DNA of 22,816 nucleotides from Clostridium_AD sp051278035 (GCF_051278035.1 NZ_JBNMNU010000064.1:1-22816), one strand, 5' to 3'. Shown: positions 8,498-16,896, counted from the stretch's first letter. Made by a program: numbers and translations. The notes: generated by a model from the letters alone, not told the origin.

Positions 8498-9742
8498 ATG
8501 AAAAAACTAATGAGTAAATGGAATCAAATCAGTTTAGTAAAACAAATAATTATAGGGTTGGTTGTAGGTATTATCTTGGCCTTAACAATTCCACAACAAG
8601 CAAAACCAATTATCATTTTTGGATCTCTTTTTGTAGGTGCTTTGAAAGCGATTGCACCAATATTGGTATTTTTCTTGGTTATGTCTGCTGTCTCTCAACA
8701 CAAGAGTGGACATAAAACTAATATAAAATCGGTTATAGGACTTTATCTTTTAGGAACATTCTTGGCTGGATTTGTGGCGGTTATGGCAAGTTTTATGTTC
8801 CCTGTAACATTAACACTTACAGAAGGTGTTAAGAACATTACACCTCCTGGTGGGGTTGTAGAGGTTCTTAAAGCATTACTGCTTAATGTAGTTGATAACC
8901 CAATAAAAGCACTTTTTAATGCCAATTATATCGGTATATTGGCTTGGGGGTTAGTTCTTGGTTTGGCACTTAAAAATGCGACTGATACTACAAAGACAAT
9001 GATTAATGATATTTCAGATGCAGTAACCCAAATGGTAAGATGGGTTATAAACTTTGCACCACTTGGAATCATGGGTCTCGTATTTGATGCTATTGCTACA
9101 AATGGAGTATCAGCATTACTAGGATATGGACAATTACTTGCAGTGCTTATTGGTTGTATGGCCTTTGTGGCTCTTGTTGTAAACCCAGCCATTGTGTACG
9201 CAAATATTCGTAAAAATCCGTACCCACTAGTACTTAAGTGTTTAAGAGAAAGCGGCATTACTGCCTTCTTTACACGTAGCTCAGCAGCAAACATTCCTGT
9301 AAATATGAGTTTGTGTGACGAACTAGGTTTAGATAAGGATACATATTCGATGTCTATTCCATTAGGAGCTACTATAAATATGGCGGGTGCAGCTGTTACC
9401 ATTACTGTTTTGACTCTTGCAGCAGTAAACACACTTGGAATTGAAGTGGACATAGCTACTGCATTACTTCTTAGCATAGTGGCAGCTGTAAGTGCTTGTG
9501 GAACTTCAGGCGTAGCTGGTGGTTCGATATTGCTAGTACCTCTAGCGGCTAGCTTATTTGGAATACCAAATGGTATTGCTATGCAAGTAGTTGGTGTAGG
9601 GTTTATCGTAGGAGTCTTACAAGATTCTTGCGAAACGGCTCTTAACTCTTCAACAGATGCACTATTCACAGCAACAGCTGAATTTGCTAAGAGGCGTAAA
9701 GAAGGAAAAGAAATAGATATCAATATCAATAAGGTGGCATAA
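8498..9742 (+). CDS. sstT: Serine/threonine:Na+ symporter SstT
   Basis: A 414-residue dicarboxylate/amino acid:cation symporter (DAACS) of the SstT subgroup, which imports serine and threonine with Na+. The start MKKLMSKWNQISLVKQIIIG is typical of SstT. Other matches are the two re-entrant-loop regions (FFTRSSAANIPVNMSLCDEL and SIPLGATINMAGAAVTITVL), the SACGTSGVAGGSILLVPLAA segment and the VLQDSCETALNSSTDALFTA motif that helps line the substrate site. Length is as expected (about 400-415). AGGAGG lies 8 bases before the ATG. It appears monocistronic: a 496-base gap precedes it and a strong terminator follows at 9781-9815. Confidence 0.95.
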   Translation: MKKLMSKWNQISLVKQIIIGLVVGIILALTIPQQAKPIIIFGSLFVGALKAIAPILVFFLVMSAVSQHKSGHKTNIKSVIGLYLLGTFLAGFVAVMASFMFPVTLTLTEGVKNITPPGGVVEVLKALLLNVVDNPIKALFNANYIGILAWGLVLGLALKNATDTTKTMINDISDAVTQMVRWVINFAPLGIMGLVFDAIATNGVSALLGYGQLLAVLIGCMAFVALVVNPAIVYANIRKNPYPLVLKCLRESGITAFFTRSSAANIPVNMSLCDELGLDKDTYSMSIPLGATINMAGAAVTITVLTLAAVNTLGIEVDIATALLLSIVAAVSACGTSGVAGGSILLVPLAASLFGIPNGIAMQVVGVGFIVGVLQDSCETALNSSTDALFTATAEFAKRRKEGKEIDININKVA

Positions 9743-9780
9743 ATAGGACAGGTTTAATAGCCTTATTTAACACTATAAGA

Positions 9781-9815
9781 AAACACCAAGATCATATGAT
9801 CTTGGTGTTTTTTTT
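9781..9815 (+). terminator. Strong rho-independent terminator after sstT
   Basis: A perfect 30-base palindrome (9781-9810, AAACACCAAGATCAT and its complement) ends in a run of T to 9815. It closes sstT on the plus strand. The A-rich left side could also let it act for the convergent beta-helix gene. Confidence 0.9.
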
Positions 9816-9828
9816 GTGTGACGAACTT

Positions 9829-11622
9829 CTAGGTTAATACGAGGGTTTGGACACCATTAGAATTTATTTGTGATTTATATTTCTTGTTATTTGTTGAAGT
9901 AATTATGTTCATATATTCGTTTCCTACTTTTAAGCACGTAGCATCAGCTCTAACTACATTTGTAAGCGCAGTAGAAAGTTTACAGGGGAACTTTATCTCA
10001 CAATTAATCATCAGCAATTGCCCTATCGAGTTAAGGTTTATTCCATTTGGAGAAGAACTGTTAACATAATTATCCAAATGCAGATTTTCTACATTCTCAA
10101 ACGTCTCTTGTCCATTTGTCCTGTCTAGTTTATTATATCTAAATCCTTTAATAACAACAGAATCACAATTACCAAAGTATATATTATCATATTTTCTACA
10201 TATACTTATATTTTCTAGGTATACATTCTTAATCTTTTGGTATGTAGAATTAATTGCAGATTGAGTAATAATTCCTCCATCAGTTTCACTATCGCTATTC
10301 TTTATTTCTAAATAATCCAAAATATCGGTACAATTAAAAGAGTAGTTTTTTACTCTATTAAAAGATATCCTATCAATTTCAGCTATCTTGCTACCTGAAC
10401 TTTGCGTATTTATCTTAATTAACATTGAAAAGTTTTCACAATCCTCAAGAACAATATTACCCACATATTTGCGAGAAGGGCATACCACCTGATGAAAATC
10501 TAAAAGCACTATCGATAGGTTGGAGAAATTACACTTTGAAAATTTATAATTTGCCCTTCTAGGATTTTCAGCGCAAGCCATCAAAACGCCAACGGTTCCA
10601 ACTTCGGCTGGTAGAAATTCGCAATTTATGCAATTTATATTATTAGCAAGACAAGCGCCAAACATTTTTACATTTACAAATATAGCATCATGCAAATTTT
10701 CATGTGCTCCAACTCCATAGTTTGTAATCTCTGATTTGAAAACACAATCTTCGAAATGTAACCCATAATTAACTTCTTGACCACCCCATGTTAATCCATG
10801 CTGTCCGCTATTAGTTAGTATATTATTTCCTCTTATATTACTACAACTATAAATACATATTCCATAACCGTCCCAAGGGTCAGTTCTAATATTTTTAGCA
10901 TTTCCAGTACTAATAAAATCTAATTTAGAATTTACGCATCTTTTTAAGGTTATATTGGCATGAAATCCATTTGTATTTATATTTTCTAACCATATATTAG
11001 TGCCATACTCTATAGATAACCCAGCTAAGGATAAGCTCAAATCTTTTTTGCCATCTAGTAATTTAATATTCTTTATCTTTACCATTACTGATTCGTATAT
11101 ACTCACGATAATAGAACTCGCTGACATATCAAAAGGAAATATAATGTTAAAATAAACTATATTACCGACTATTTTTGTAATAGTAGCATTACCACCCTTA
11201 AAATAATACAATCTTGATGTGTCGTACAATTCGGATGATACAACACTAATTAAATCTCCAACTTTAATACCAATAGTTGAATTTAGTGTTAATGTATTTT
11301 TATTCATTATTTCAGTGTAATTTTCAACTACTGAAAATGTATTCTTAAGAGTCCCACTAAATTTTATACCATTAGTACAATAACTTAATATTGTACTATT
11401 TTGGAAATCTATATTACATGATCTATTTGTAATGACATCACTATCTAATCTTACAATGCTATTCATTGGAAATCTAACAGTTGAGCCCTCTGAAATATTT
11501 AGAAACATATTATCTAATGATATAGAATCATTAAAAATCCCATCGCCTACAAAACCATATAGCCTAGGGTTTATAATATTTTCATTTAAACTTAAATCAA
11601 TATCCACTATACTCTTTTCCAT
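9829..11622 (-). CDS. Right-handed beta-helix (pectate-lyase-3/tailspike-like) protein
   Basis: A protein of about 597 residues. The N-terminal part has the pectate-lyase-3/tailspike hallmark NPRLYGFVGDGIFNDS, the degenerate form of a FGAxGDGxxDD motif. The rest is rich in Asn, Ser, Ile, Val and short strands, as in a parallel beta-helix. Such proteins bind or cleave polysaccharides, as phage tailspikes or surface enzymes. No signal peptide or membrane segment is visible, so secretion is uncertain. The ATG at 11622 is chosen because AGGAGG lies about 13 bases upstream; a TTG at 11646 would put the binding site inside the coding region. It stands alone on the minus strand between sstT and spo0A, with no other phage gene beside it. 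Confidence 0.7.
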   Translation of the reverse strand: MEKSIVDIDLSLNENIINPRLYGFVGDGIFNDSISLDNMFLNISEGSTVRFPMNSIVRLDSDVITNRSCNIDFQNSTILSYCTNGIKFSGTLKNTFSVVENYTEIMNKNTLTLNSTIGIKVGDLISVVSSELYDTSRLYYFKGGNATITKIVGNIVYFNIIFPFDMSASSIIVSIYESVMVKIKNIKLLDGKKDLSLSLAGLSIEYGTNIWLENINTNGFHANITLKRCVNSKLDFISTGNAKNIRTDPWDGYGICIYSCSNIRGNNILTNSGQHGLTWGGQEVNYGLHFEDCVFKSEITNYGVGAHENLHDAIFVNVKMFGACLANNINCINCEFLPAEVGTVGVLMACAENPRRANYKFSKCNFSNLSIVLLDFHQVVCPSRKYVGNIVLEDCENFSMLIKINTQSSGSKIAEIDRISFNRVKNYSFNCTDILDYLEIKNSDSETDGGIITQSAINSTYQKIKNVYLENISICRKYDNIYFGNCDSVVIKGFRYNKLDRTNGQETFENVENLHLDNYVNSSSPNGINLNSIGQLLMINCEIKFPCKLSTALTNVVRADATCLKVGNEYMNIITSTNNKKYKSQINSNGVQTLVLT

Positions 11623-11726
11623 TTTTTTAAAAGTTCCTCCTCTCAATATTGCGACCGCAAATGCTAATTTATTCTCTTATTACTATGTTTTTAAATTGAT
11701 TAATATACTATTACAAACTAAGTAAG

Positions 11727-11744
11727 GTGCCTGACCCCTGGGAA
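11727..11744. repeat. REP-like fragment with GGGGTCAGGCACC core
   Basis: The bases AAGGTGCCTGACCCC carry, on the minus strand, GGGGTCAGGCACC. As I recall, this core recurs as short interspersed palindromic repeats in many Bacillus and Clostridium genomes, often with RAYT-type (Y1_Tnp) transposases. Only one copy is seen here, so this is recognition by eye. Confidence 0.4.
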
Positions 11745-11812
11745 TAATTGGACTGGTTTCAAACTAAAAACTAGACAATTAATGAGAATTATAGTTTAAT
11801 ATAATTTTAATA

Positions 11813-11841
11813 GAAGGATTTAACAATGTTTTGTAGAATTT
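11813..11841 (+). promoter_or_regulatory. Sigma-H-type promoter of spo0A
   Basis: GAAGGATTT (11813-11821) matches the sigma-H -35 RnAGGAwWW. After 11 bases GTAGAATTT (11833-11841) matches the -10 RnnGAAT. The TGTAGAA inside the -10 is also one base from a 0A box (TGTCGAA), which would allow Spo0A autoregulation. The element lies 46 bases before the spo0A ATG. Confidence 0.7.
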
Positions 11842-11886
11842 ATAAATGTTAGTATGTAAAACTAAAGGATAAAGGAGATTATAAAT

Positions 11887-12699
11887 ATGCAAGAGTCCAA
11901 AATAAACATAATCATTGCTGATGACAACAAAGAATTTTGCGATATTCTTAACGATTATCTATCAAAACAAGAGGATATTGTTGTTACTGGCATCGCTCAA
12001 GATGGTGTAGAGGCATTAAGACTTATTAAAGAAAAACAACCTGATTTAGTAGTACTTGATATAATTATGCCTCTACTTGATGGGTTAGGTGTTCTAGAAA
12101 AGTTAGATGCAATGGATTGTCCAATGCCCAATATAATAGTTTTATCAGCAGTTGGTCAAGATAAAATAACACAAAGAGCGATGTCGCTAGGAGCAGATTA
12201 TTATATTGTAAAACCTTTTGATATGAAAGTGTTGATTAAAAGAATAAGACAGATGTCAAATAAAACTATAGATAGTGACGACGTAAAAACAATACCAAAT
12301 GTTAATAACACAGAAATTAAAATAAATGGAAATCAAGTAGTTGATGTTGATATGATAGATCAAATAACTAATATTATGCATAAAATTGGAATACCTGCTC
12401 ATATAAAAGGTTATATGTTTGCAAGGGAAGCAATAAACATGGTTGTGAGTGATGTTGAACTTTTATCAGCAGTAACAAAAGAATTGTATCCATCAATAGG
12501 TGAAAAATTTAATACTACAGCTAGTAGAGTAGAAAGAGCAATAAGACATTCTATAGAGGTTGCATGGGGTAGGGGACAAATAGAAACTATTAATAAAATT
12601 TTTGGATATTCTATTCGTAATGGAAAAGGCAGTCCTACTAATTCAGAATTTATTGCGATGGTGGCTGACAAGTTACGATTAGATAATAGGGTTAGCTAA
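11887..12699 (+). CDS. spo0A: Sporulation transcription factor Spo0A
   Basis: A 270-residue response regulator, master switch for entry into sporulation. The receiver domain (1-120) shows the acidic pocket IIIADDNKEF (Asp12, Asp13), the phosphoacceptor Asp58 in VVLDIIMP and the conserved Lys in YYIVKPFD. A linker of about 30 residues leads to the Spo0A C-terminal DNA-binding domain (about 150-268), with the recognition region TTASRVERAIRHSIEVAW. It binds 0A boxes when phosphorylated. AAAGGAG lies 9 bases upstream of the ATG and a sigma-H promoter is present. In many clostridia spoIVB precedes spo0A; here the upstream neighbour is the inverted beta-helix gene, so that linkage is not visible. 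Confidence 0.97.
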   Translation: MQESKINIIIADDNKEFCDILNDYLSKQEDIVVTGIAQDGVEALRLIKEKQPDLVVLDIIMPLLDGLGVLEKLDAMDCPMPNIIVLSAVGQDKITQRAMSLGADYYIVKPFDMKVLIKRIRQMSNKTIDSDDVKTIPNVNNTEIKINGNQVVDVDMIDQITNIMHKIGIPAHIKGYMFAREAINMVVSDVELLSAVTKELYPSIGEKFNTTASRVERAIRHSIEVAWGRGQIETINKIFGYSIRNGKGSPTNSEFIAMVADKLRLDNRVS

Positions 12700-12750
12700 T
12701 TGTACTGATTATTTTTATTTTATTTTGTTAAATCAACCATAAGTTACTAT

Positions 12751-12779
12751 GAATATTTTTTATAATAATGCGCAAAATA
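12751..12779 (+). promoter_or_regulatory. Sigma-G-like promoter of the SASP gene
   Basis: GAATA (12751-12755) matches the sigma-G -35 GMATR. A spacer of exactly 17 bases leads to CAAAATA (12773-12779), one base from the -10 CATNNTA. It is 45 bases before the SASP ATG. SASP genes are classic forespore sigma-G targets. Confidence 0.6.
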
Positions 12780-12823
12780 ACAATGCAAATGAAAATCATT
12801 ATTAAAAAGAGGAGGTAATTTAT

Positions 12824-13009
12824 ATGTCAAAGAAAACATTAGTACCACAAGCAAGAGAGGGTTTAAACAAATTTAAAATGGAAGCTGCTAAAGAAGTAGG
12901 AGTTAATCTTTCAGAAGGATACAATGGAGATTTAACTTCAAGAGAGAATGGATCTGTAGGCGGACAAATGGTTAAAAGAATGGTTGAGTCTTACGAAAAG
13001 AACTTATAA
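12824..13009 (+). CDS. Alpha/beta-type small acid-soluble spore protein (SASP)
   Basis: A 61-residue protein with both hallmarks of the alpha/beta SASP family. The N-terminal half has KFKMEAAKEVGV, equivalent to the GPR protease site region (KxExAxExGV). The C-terminal half has YNGDLTSRENGSVGGQMVKR, the conserved DNA-contact segment. These proteins coat forespore DNA in an A-like form, give resistance to UV and heat, and are degraded on germination. AGGAGG lies 8 bases before the ATG, and a strong terminator follows. The sequence cannot say which numbered SASP paralogue it is. Confidence 0.95.
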   Translation: MSKKTLVPQAREGLNKFKMEAAKEVGVNLSEGYNGDLTSRENGSVGGQMVKRMVESYEKNL

Positions 13010-13025
13010 TTAAATTAGAACCAGT

Positions 13026-13085
13026 AAAAGGGTATCTATAGGGAAAACACATTTTTAAAGTGTTTCCGTATAGGTACCCTTTTTA
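13026..13085 (+). terminator. Terminator after the SASP gene
   Basis: A long stem-loop: AAAGGGTA with TCTATA, then GGGAAAACAC on the left, pairs with GTGTTTCC, GTATAGG and TACCCTTTTT on the right. It ends in a T run at about 13080-13085. Confidence 0.85.
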
Positions 13086-13148
13086 AATGTCCTAAAAAGC
13101 AAAGAACTAACAAAACGTTACGAATTATACAAAAATAAAGTAACAAAA

Positions 13149-13178
13149 ATAATCCTATAATATTATTTATAGGATTTT
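13149..13178 (+). terminator. Second hairpin with T run before the YtaF-like gene
   Basis: AATCCTATAA and TTATAGGATT pair around a short loop and are followed by TTTTTT. It could act as a second terminator for the SASP transcript, or as the end of a short RNA starting after the first terminator. Confidence 0.6.
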
Positions 13179-13301
13179 TTCTAGTATAACCAAAATGTAA
13201 TCACTTTACGTAATATGGCGCATATAATATAACACAATTTAAAAAAACATAGTTTGGCATCCTAAACAATTACTTAATTTGTTTTAAGGGGGGTGAAAAC
13301 T

Positions 13302-13847
13302 ATGCAAATTTTATATTTATTTACCATAGCATTTCTTAATAGCATAGATAATATAGGTGTAGGAGTAATATATAGTGTGGGTGGTATAAAAGTTAAGTTG
13401 CTTAAGAATTTAATACTGGCTTTACTTGCTTTTGCAGTTTCTTTTGTAGCTTCTTTATCTGGTCAATTTATATCTCATTTTCTAAGCGTCGAGATATGTT
13501 CAATTATAAGTATGCTACTCTTGGTATTCATGGGTGTAAAGATGATATACTCAAGTGTTTATAAAAATAATACTGATTTCCATAGGTATAAGGAACTAGA
13601 ATATAAGGAAGCATTTACAGTAGGGGCTGCCTTGGCATTTGATGATATAGGTAGTTCAATTAGTGCTGCATTAATAGGATATAGTCCATTTATGATATCC
13701 TTCCCGTTTTTTATAATTAGCCTAGGTATATTCTTTCTTGGTAATTATGCACTAAAGTATACTACCAAATTTAATTTAGGAAATAAGCCAACTATTGTAG
13801 CTGGGGGGCTTATGATTCTTCTAGGTATAAGTCAGTTTTTCGGTTAG
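13302..13847 (+). CDS. ytaF: YtaF/MntP-like sporulation membrane protein
   Basis: A 181-residue membrane protein with six hydrophobic segments in two similar halves (DUF204/MntP fold). The family's conserved acidic turns appear in each half: FLNSIDNIGVGVIYSVGGIK (about 9-28) and ALAFDDIGSSISAALIG (about 110-126). The first turn and the sporulation-gene context favour the YtaF subgroup over MntP, the manganese exporter. Metal export or a membrane role in spore formation are both possible; the substrate is not visible. The ATG at 13302 is chosen because GGGGGG lies about 9 bases upstream; the GTG at 13293 overlaps that site. A terminator-like hairpin follows, so it is probably monocistronic. 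Confidence 0.8.
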   Translation: MQILYLFTIAFLNSIDNIGVGVIYSVGGIKVKLLKNLILALLAFAVSFVASLSGQFISHFLSVEICSIISMLLLVFMGVKMIYSSVYKNNTDFHRYKELEYKEAFTVGAALAFDDIGSSISAALIGYSPFMISFPFFIISLGIFFLGNYALKYTTKFNLGNKPTIVAGGLMILLGISQFFG

Positions 13848-13854
13848 TATTAAT

Positions 13855-13889
13855 AAAAATCTAGCATTATAAATATGCTGGATTTTTCT
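13855..13889 (+). terminator. Terminator after ytaF-like gene
   Basis: AAATCTAGCAT and ATGCTGGATTT pair around TATAAAT, with one G-U pair, and a T run follows. Confidence 0.75.
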
Positions 13890-13944
13890 TTGAACTATTT
13901 CACCTATTCTAATACTAATAGCTAATATTCAAATAATATAAGCG

Positions 13945-13971
13945 CACTTAGTAGCATTTCTACATATTATA
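13945..13971 (+). promoter_or_regulatory. Sigma-K-like promoter of the first small spore-type gene
   Basis: CATATTATA (13963-13971) matches the sigma-K -10 CATANNNTA exactly, with an AC at 13946-13947 a spacer of 15 bases upstream, slightly short of the usual 16-17. It fits late mother-cell expression. Confidence 0.4.
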
Positions 13972-14039
13972 TTATGTAATAATGATTGGAAAATTTAAAT
14001 GATAATAAATAAAAAAGTAAATATATAGGGGATGGTTAT

Positions 14040-14345
14040 ATGTCAGCACCAGTAATTAAAACACCATGTGATCCAGTATGTAGAGATCAAGCAATAACAG
14101 ATATAATTGAATCAATAGCATTAGAGGAGACAGGACTCGCTCATATAATAAATGCAGAGGACGAAAAAATACAAAAGGGAAAAGACCTCGCTAGAAATGT
14201 TGAAGAGTTAGTTACTTTAAATGCTTCAGTAAAAGACACATTAGTAACTATTATTAAACTTCAGATGTTATTACAATTTAAATTAGAAGAAATAGCTAAG
14301 TTCATCCCTAAAAAAAGACATGACGATAAGCCTTGCTGTTATTAG
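14040..14345 (+). CDS. Small Cys-containing helical protein, possible spore-surface protein (paralogue 1)
   Basis: A 101-residue soluble protein. A short N-terminal tail with CDPVC precedes a helical core (about 17-90) and a Cys-Cys-Tyr C-terminus (DDKPCCY). The core contains SIALEETGLAHIINAEDEKIQ (a variant of the ALEExGLAHIxNAEGEKIQ segment, which I associate with clostridial and bacillar spore-surface or collagen-like proteins). The gene at 16426 has the same core. AGGGGATGG lies upstream of the ATG. A spore-coat role is inferred from the motif, the cysteines and a sigma-K-like promoter; no function is proven. The gene is followed directly by an ISL3-family insertion. Confidence 0.6.
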   Translation: MSAPVIKTPCDPVCRDQAITDIIESIALEETGLAHIINAEDEKIQKGKDLARNVEELVTLNASVKDTLVTIIKLQMLLQFKLEEIAKFIPKKRHDDKPCCY

Positions 14346-14396
14346 AAAACAAATGTAGATAGTGGAGAAATTAAAATAGGAAAGTTTAACTTATGG

Positions 14397-16313
14397 TGTT
14401 TCTGGTATACTAAAATCGGTTCTTTCCAATGTTAGTTGATTTTACGGTTTTTTTCAAGCCATAATATCTTTTTATACAACATATCAAAGCTATTACGACC
14501 ATACATAATTCTTTTTATGACCTTTAATTTGTTCACACTACCTTCTGCTAATCCGTTATTATAATCATATATAATAGCATTTTTAACTGCTGTAATATCT
14601 CTCGTTATTCCGTTTATAAATGAATCAATATATTTATTTTTTAAAGCAGATGCCTGTTGCATCCATTTATCAATTTTAGTTATTGCTTTGCTTTTTAAAA
14701 TCACTCTAAATTCACTTACTAAGTCAATTATCTCTTTATACCTTGGATATTTTTCATTTACTTTATTTAAATCTTCTACAGATAATACTTTTACATTAAT
14801 TATGGGCTTGTACAATAGTTTTAGTAATTTACTTCGTTCAAGCAACTCTGTTGTGCAAGGTGAAGTTTTATTGTCTATATAAAATTCATGGTTTGCTTTT
14901 TTTAAGCGAGCTATATAATGACGAATAGTGGTGTCAGAACCGTTATAGCCCTTTAGACGAATTGAATTTTCTATTTCAGATGACGTATATCCTTGATTTC
15001 TTAATTTATTAATCTCTTCAAAAAAAGGATCTAAGATGCTTTTTCTTTTAACATTATAATTGCCATTAATAGCAGATACATTATCATCTAAGTACTTAGA
15101 AACTGTCTGTGCTGCCATGCCCAGGTTTCTCGCAATTGCTCTTATTGAATTTTTATTGTTGTGCATATCTCTTACAGTAGCTATTAATTCAAGTTTCTTT
15201 TCAACCTTCTCTTCATGTGATATTTGCAAGGAAGTTTTTAGATAAGCTGAACGTTCATATTTATTCATATCATTTAATTTATTAAATACTCTGATATCCA
15301 TATTTAATTGCCTGCAAATTTGACTTTTCGCAAGACCATCATCCAATAATTGAATAGCTTTATTCATTTTCGCTTCTAGTGTTAATTTCTTATTTTGAAT
15401 GGGTAATTCAGTGGTTGCATTAAATACTTCCATTTTGTTTTCCACATCAATTATTACTTTTGTTTTAAAATATTTCATCAAATAATCTTTACAATGAGAT
15501 GTTAAATTCTTCAAAATATGAAATCGATCACTCACTTGAATTGTGTTGGGGTGTGATAGAGTAATTGCCTTCTTATATGTAATAGAACCGTCTCTAGAAA
15601 CAACCTGAAGATTAGGATATGATTTTAACCACGGTACTACTTCATCACAATTTCTAGAAGGAATTAGATCTATTACTCGATGAGTTTCAATATCTATCAT
15701 AATAGTTCCATATGATTCTCTCTTTTTTATAGCAAAATCATCAATGCATACCTTTGTAATATTTTCCTTATTAATGATTGGTATCTCTTTTTTTAAAAAG
15801 ATTGCAAATCGTACTTTTACCTACGTCTGCAACACTATTTCTTAAAATATTTGTAGCTGTTAATGAACTAACATTCATAGATATATTTATAATTTCATTC
15901 TCTAATCTTTTTGTTTTCGTTGCCTTAAACTTAAGGAAATCAAAGCTTTCAGCGAAAGTAGTGTGATTGCAATCAGGGTTGCAACAAAACATTTTTCTGT
16001 TACTTAAAATAACTCTAACTTTTTTTCCTTGAATAGGCAAATCCTGAAAACTTCTTTTATAATGGGAATGTGTTTTTGAAGAGAGCTTCCCACAAGAAGG
16101 ACATCTAACTTCTTCACGGTTAGATAGTACATTTATGTAAATAGTATTACCTATAATTGTATGACTTACATAGTCTAAATTTTTATCCAATAATTTTATA
16201 ATTTCATCCATAAAACAGCCTCATTTCTAGTATTCTGACTATTCTATTATACTACAATTTACACAGTCTTTCAACTAACATTGGAAAGAACCGTTTTTAG
16301 CTTGCCAAAAACA
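14397..16313. mobile_element. ISL3-family insertion sequence, 1,917 bp
   Basis: The element encodes one split transposase on the minus strand. The inverted repeats pair 14397-14439 with 16271-16313: 43 bases without gaps, 38 identical, with the inner 23 perfect (GGTTCTTTCCAATGTTAG core). Flanking CTTATGG occurs at 14390-14396 and again at 16314-16320, giving a 7-base (or 8-base, ACTTATGG) target-site duplication. ISL3 elements usually make 8 bp. If only the perfect 23-bp repeat is taken as the end, no direct repeat flanks it. Confidence 0.85.
14432..16211 (-). pseudogene. ISL3-family transposase, frameshifted at an A7 run
   Basis: Two pieces make one ISL3 transposase of about 590 residues. 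The 5' piece (16211 to about 15800; stop at 15771) has a zinc-ribbon (VRCPSCGKLSSKTHSHY, then MFCCNPDCNHTTFAESF) and an HTH segment. The 3' piece (about 15795-14432) has the catalytic DDE region. It enters at EIPIINKENITKVCIDDFAI and includes GTIMIDIETHRVIDLIPSRN. The family motif IDDFAxKK is intact. In the frame of the first piece the ribosome meets TAA after FKKRDTNH; removing one base from the A7 run (TTTTTAAAAAAAGAG on the minus strand) joins the pieces. Either the gene is inactivated, or transcript slippage at the A run gives full-length enzyme. The ATG at 16211 has GAGG about 12 bases upstream. Confidence 0.85.
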
Positions 16314-16372
16314 CTTATGGGAATCAAGTTTAAATATATTTAAGATTAGACTTGGTTCCACATCAATAGTTT

Positions 16373-16400
16373 ACAATATAATTAATGCTTGCATGATATA
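16373..16400 (+). promoter_or_regulatory. Sigma-K-like promoter of the second small spore-type gene
   Basis: AC (16373-16374), a 17-base spacer and CATGATATA (16392-16400), one base from CATANNNTA, lie 26 bases before the ATG at 16426. Confidence 0.4.
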
Positions 16401-16425
16401 TATTGACCTATAATGGGGGAATATA

Positions 16426-16800
16426 ATGAATATTATTAAAAGTAGAAATCAATATTATTATCTAGCCTCTCCGAGTGTTAGGATCTCTGATGAAGATTGT
16501 AGTAGATGTCATATTTCAAATAAGTGTGGTAGACCTCGCTTTCAATCACACTATAAAGCTTGCCATATTAAGAAATCACAAAAGGTAACAAATATGATTA
16601 AAGCAATAGCATTAGTAGAGACAGGGCTCGCTCGTATAATATATGAAGAAGGTGAAAATTTACAAAAGAGAATAGCTCTTGCTACAAATATTAAGGAGTT
16701 AATTAGTTTAGATTATTCAGTGAAAGAAACCTTAACAAATATTATTAAAATTCAAATGTCATTACAATTAAAATTAGATAAACTAACTAACAATACATAG
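16426..16800 (+). CDS. Small Cys-rich helical protein, paralogue 2 of the 14040 gene
   Basis: A 124-residue protein with a distinct Cys-rich N-terminus (CSRCHISNKCGRPRF, then CH). Its helical core matches the 14040 protein closely. IALVETGLARIIYEEGENLQ aligns with the first protein's IALEETGLAHIINAEDEKIQ, and later segments SVKETLTNIIKIQMSLQLKL and SVKDTLVTIIKLQMLLQFKL align without gaps. So the two genes are paralogues now separated by the IS. A GGGGG site precedes the ATG and a hairpin terminator follows. Possible spore-coat type; function unknown. Confidence 0.6.
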   Translation: MNIIKSRNQYYYLASPSVRISDEDCSRCHISNKCGRPRFQSHYKACHIKKSQKVTNMIKAIALVETGLARIIYEEGENLQKRIALATNIKELISLDYSVKETLTNIIKIQMSLQLKLDKLTNNT

Positions 16801-16841
16801 AATATATTGTTAGTTAGTATTATCATAATTATTTATCTAAG

Positions 16842-16873
16842 AGAATCATCAAGAAGAATGATGGTTCTTTTTT
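16842..16873 (+). terminator. Terminator after paralogue 2
   Basis: AGAATCATC (16842-16850) pairs with GATGGTTCT (16860-16868), with one G-U pair, followed by a T run to 16873. Confidence 0.8.
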
Positions 16874-16896
16874 GTACGTTAAATAAGATTGTCATC

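Noticed and set aside
8926..9729. A long minus-strand frame opposite sstT.
   Set aside because: It is antisense to a certain SstT gene, and such long open frames are common opposite strongly biased codons.
13180..13300. A manganese (yybP-ykoY) riboswitch before the YtaF/MntP-like gene.
   Set aside because: No conserved riboswitch loop or expression-platform hairpin was seen next to the start.
15780..15800. A classical -1 programmed frameshift (A AAA AAG) in the transposase.
   Set aside because: The slippery codons are not in phase; joining the pieces needs +1 or -2, so homopolymer slippage or mutation fits better.
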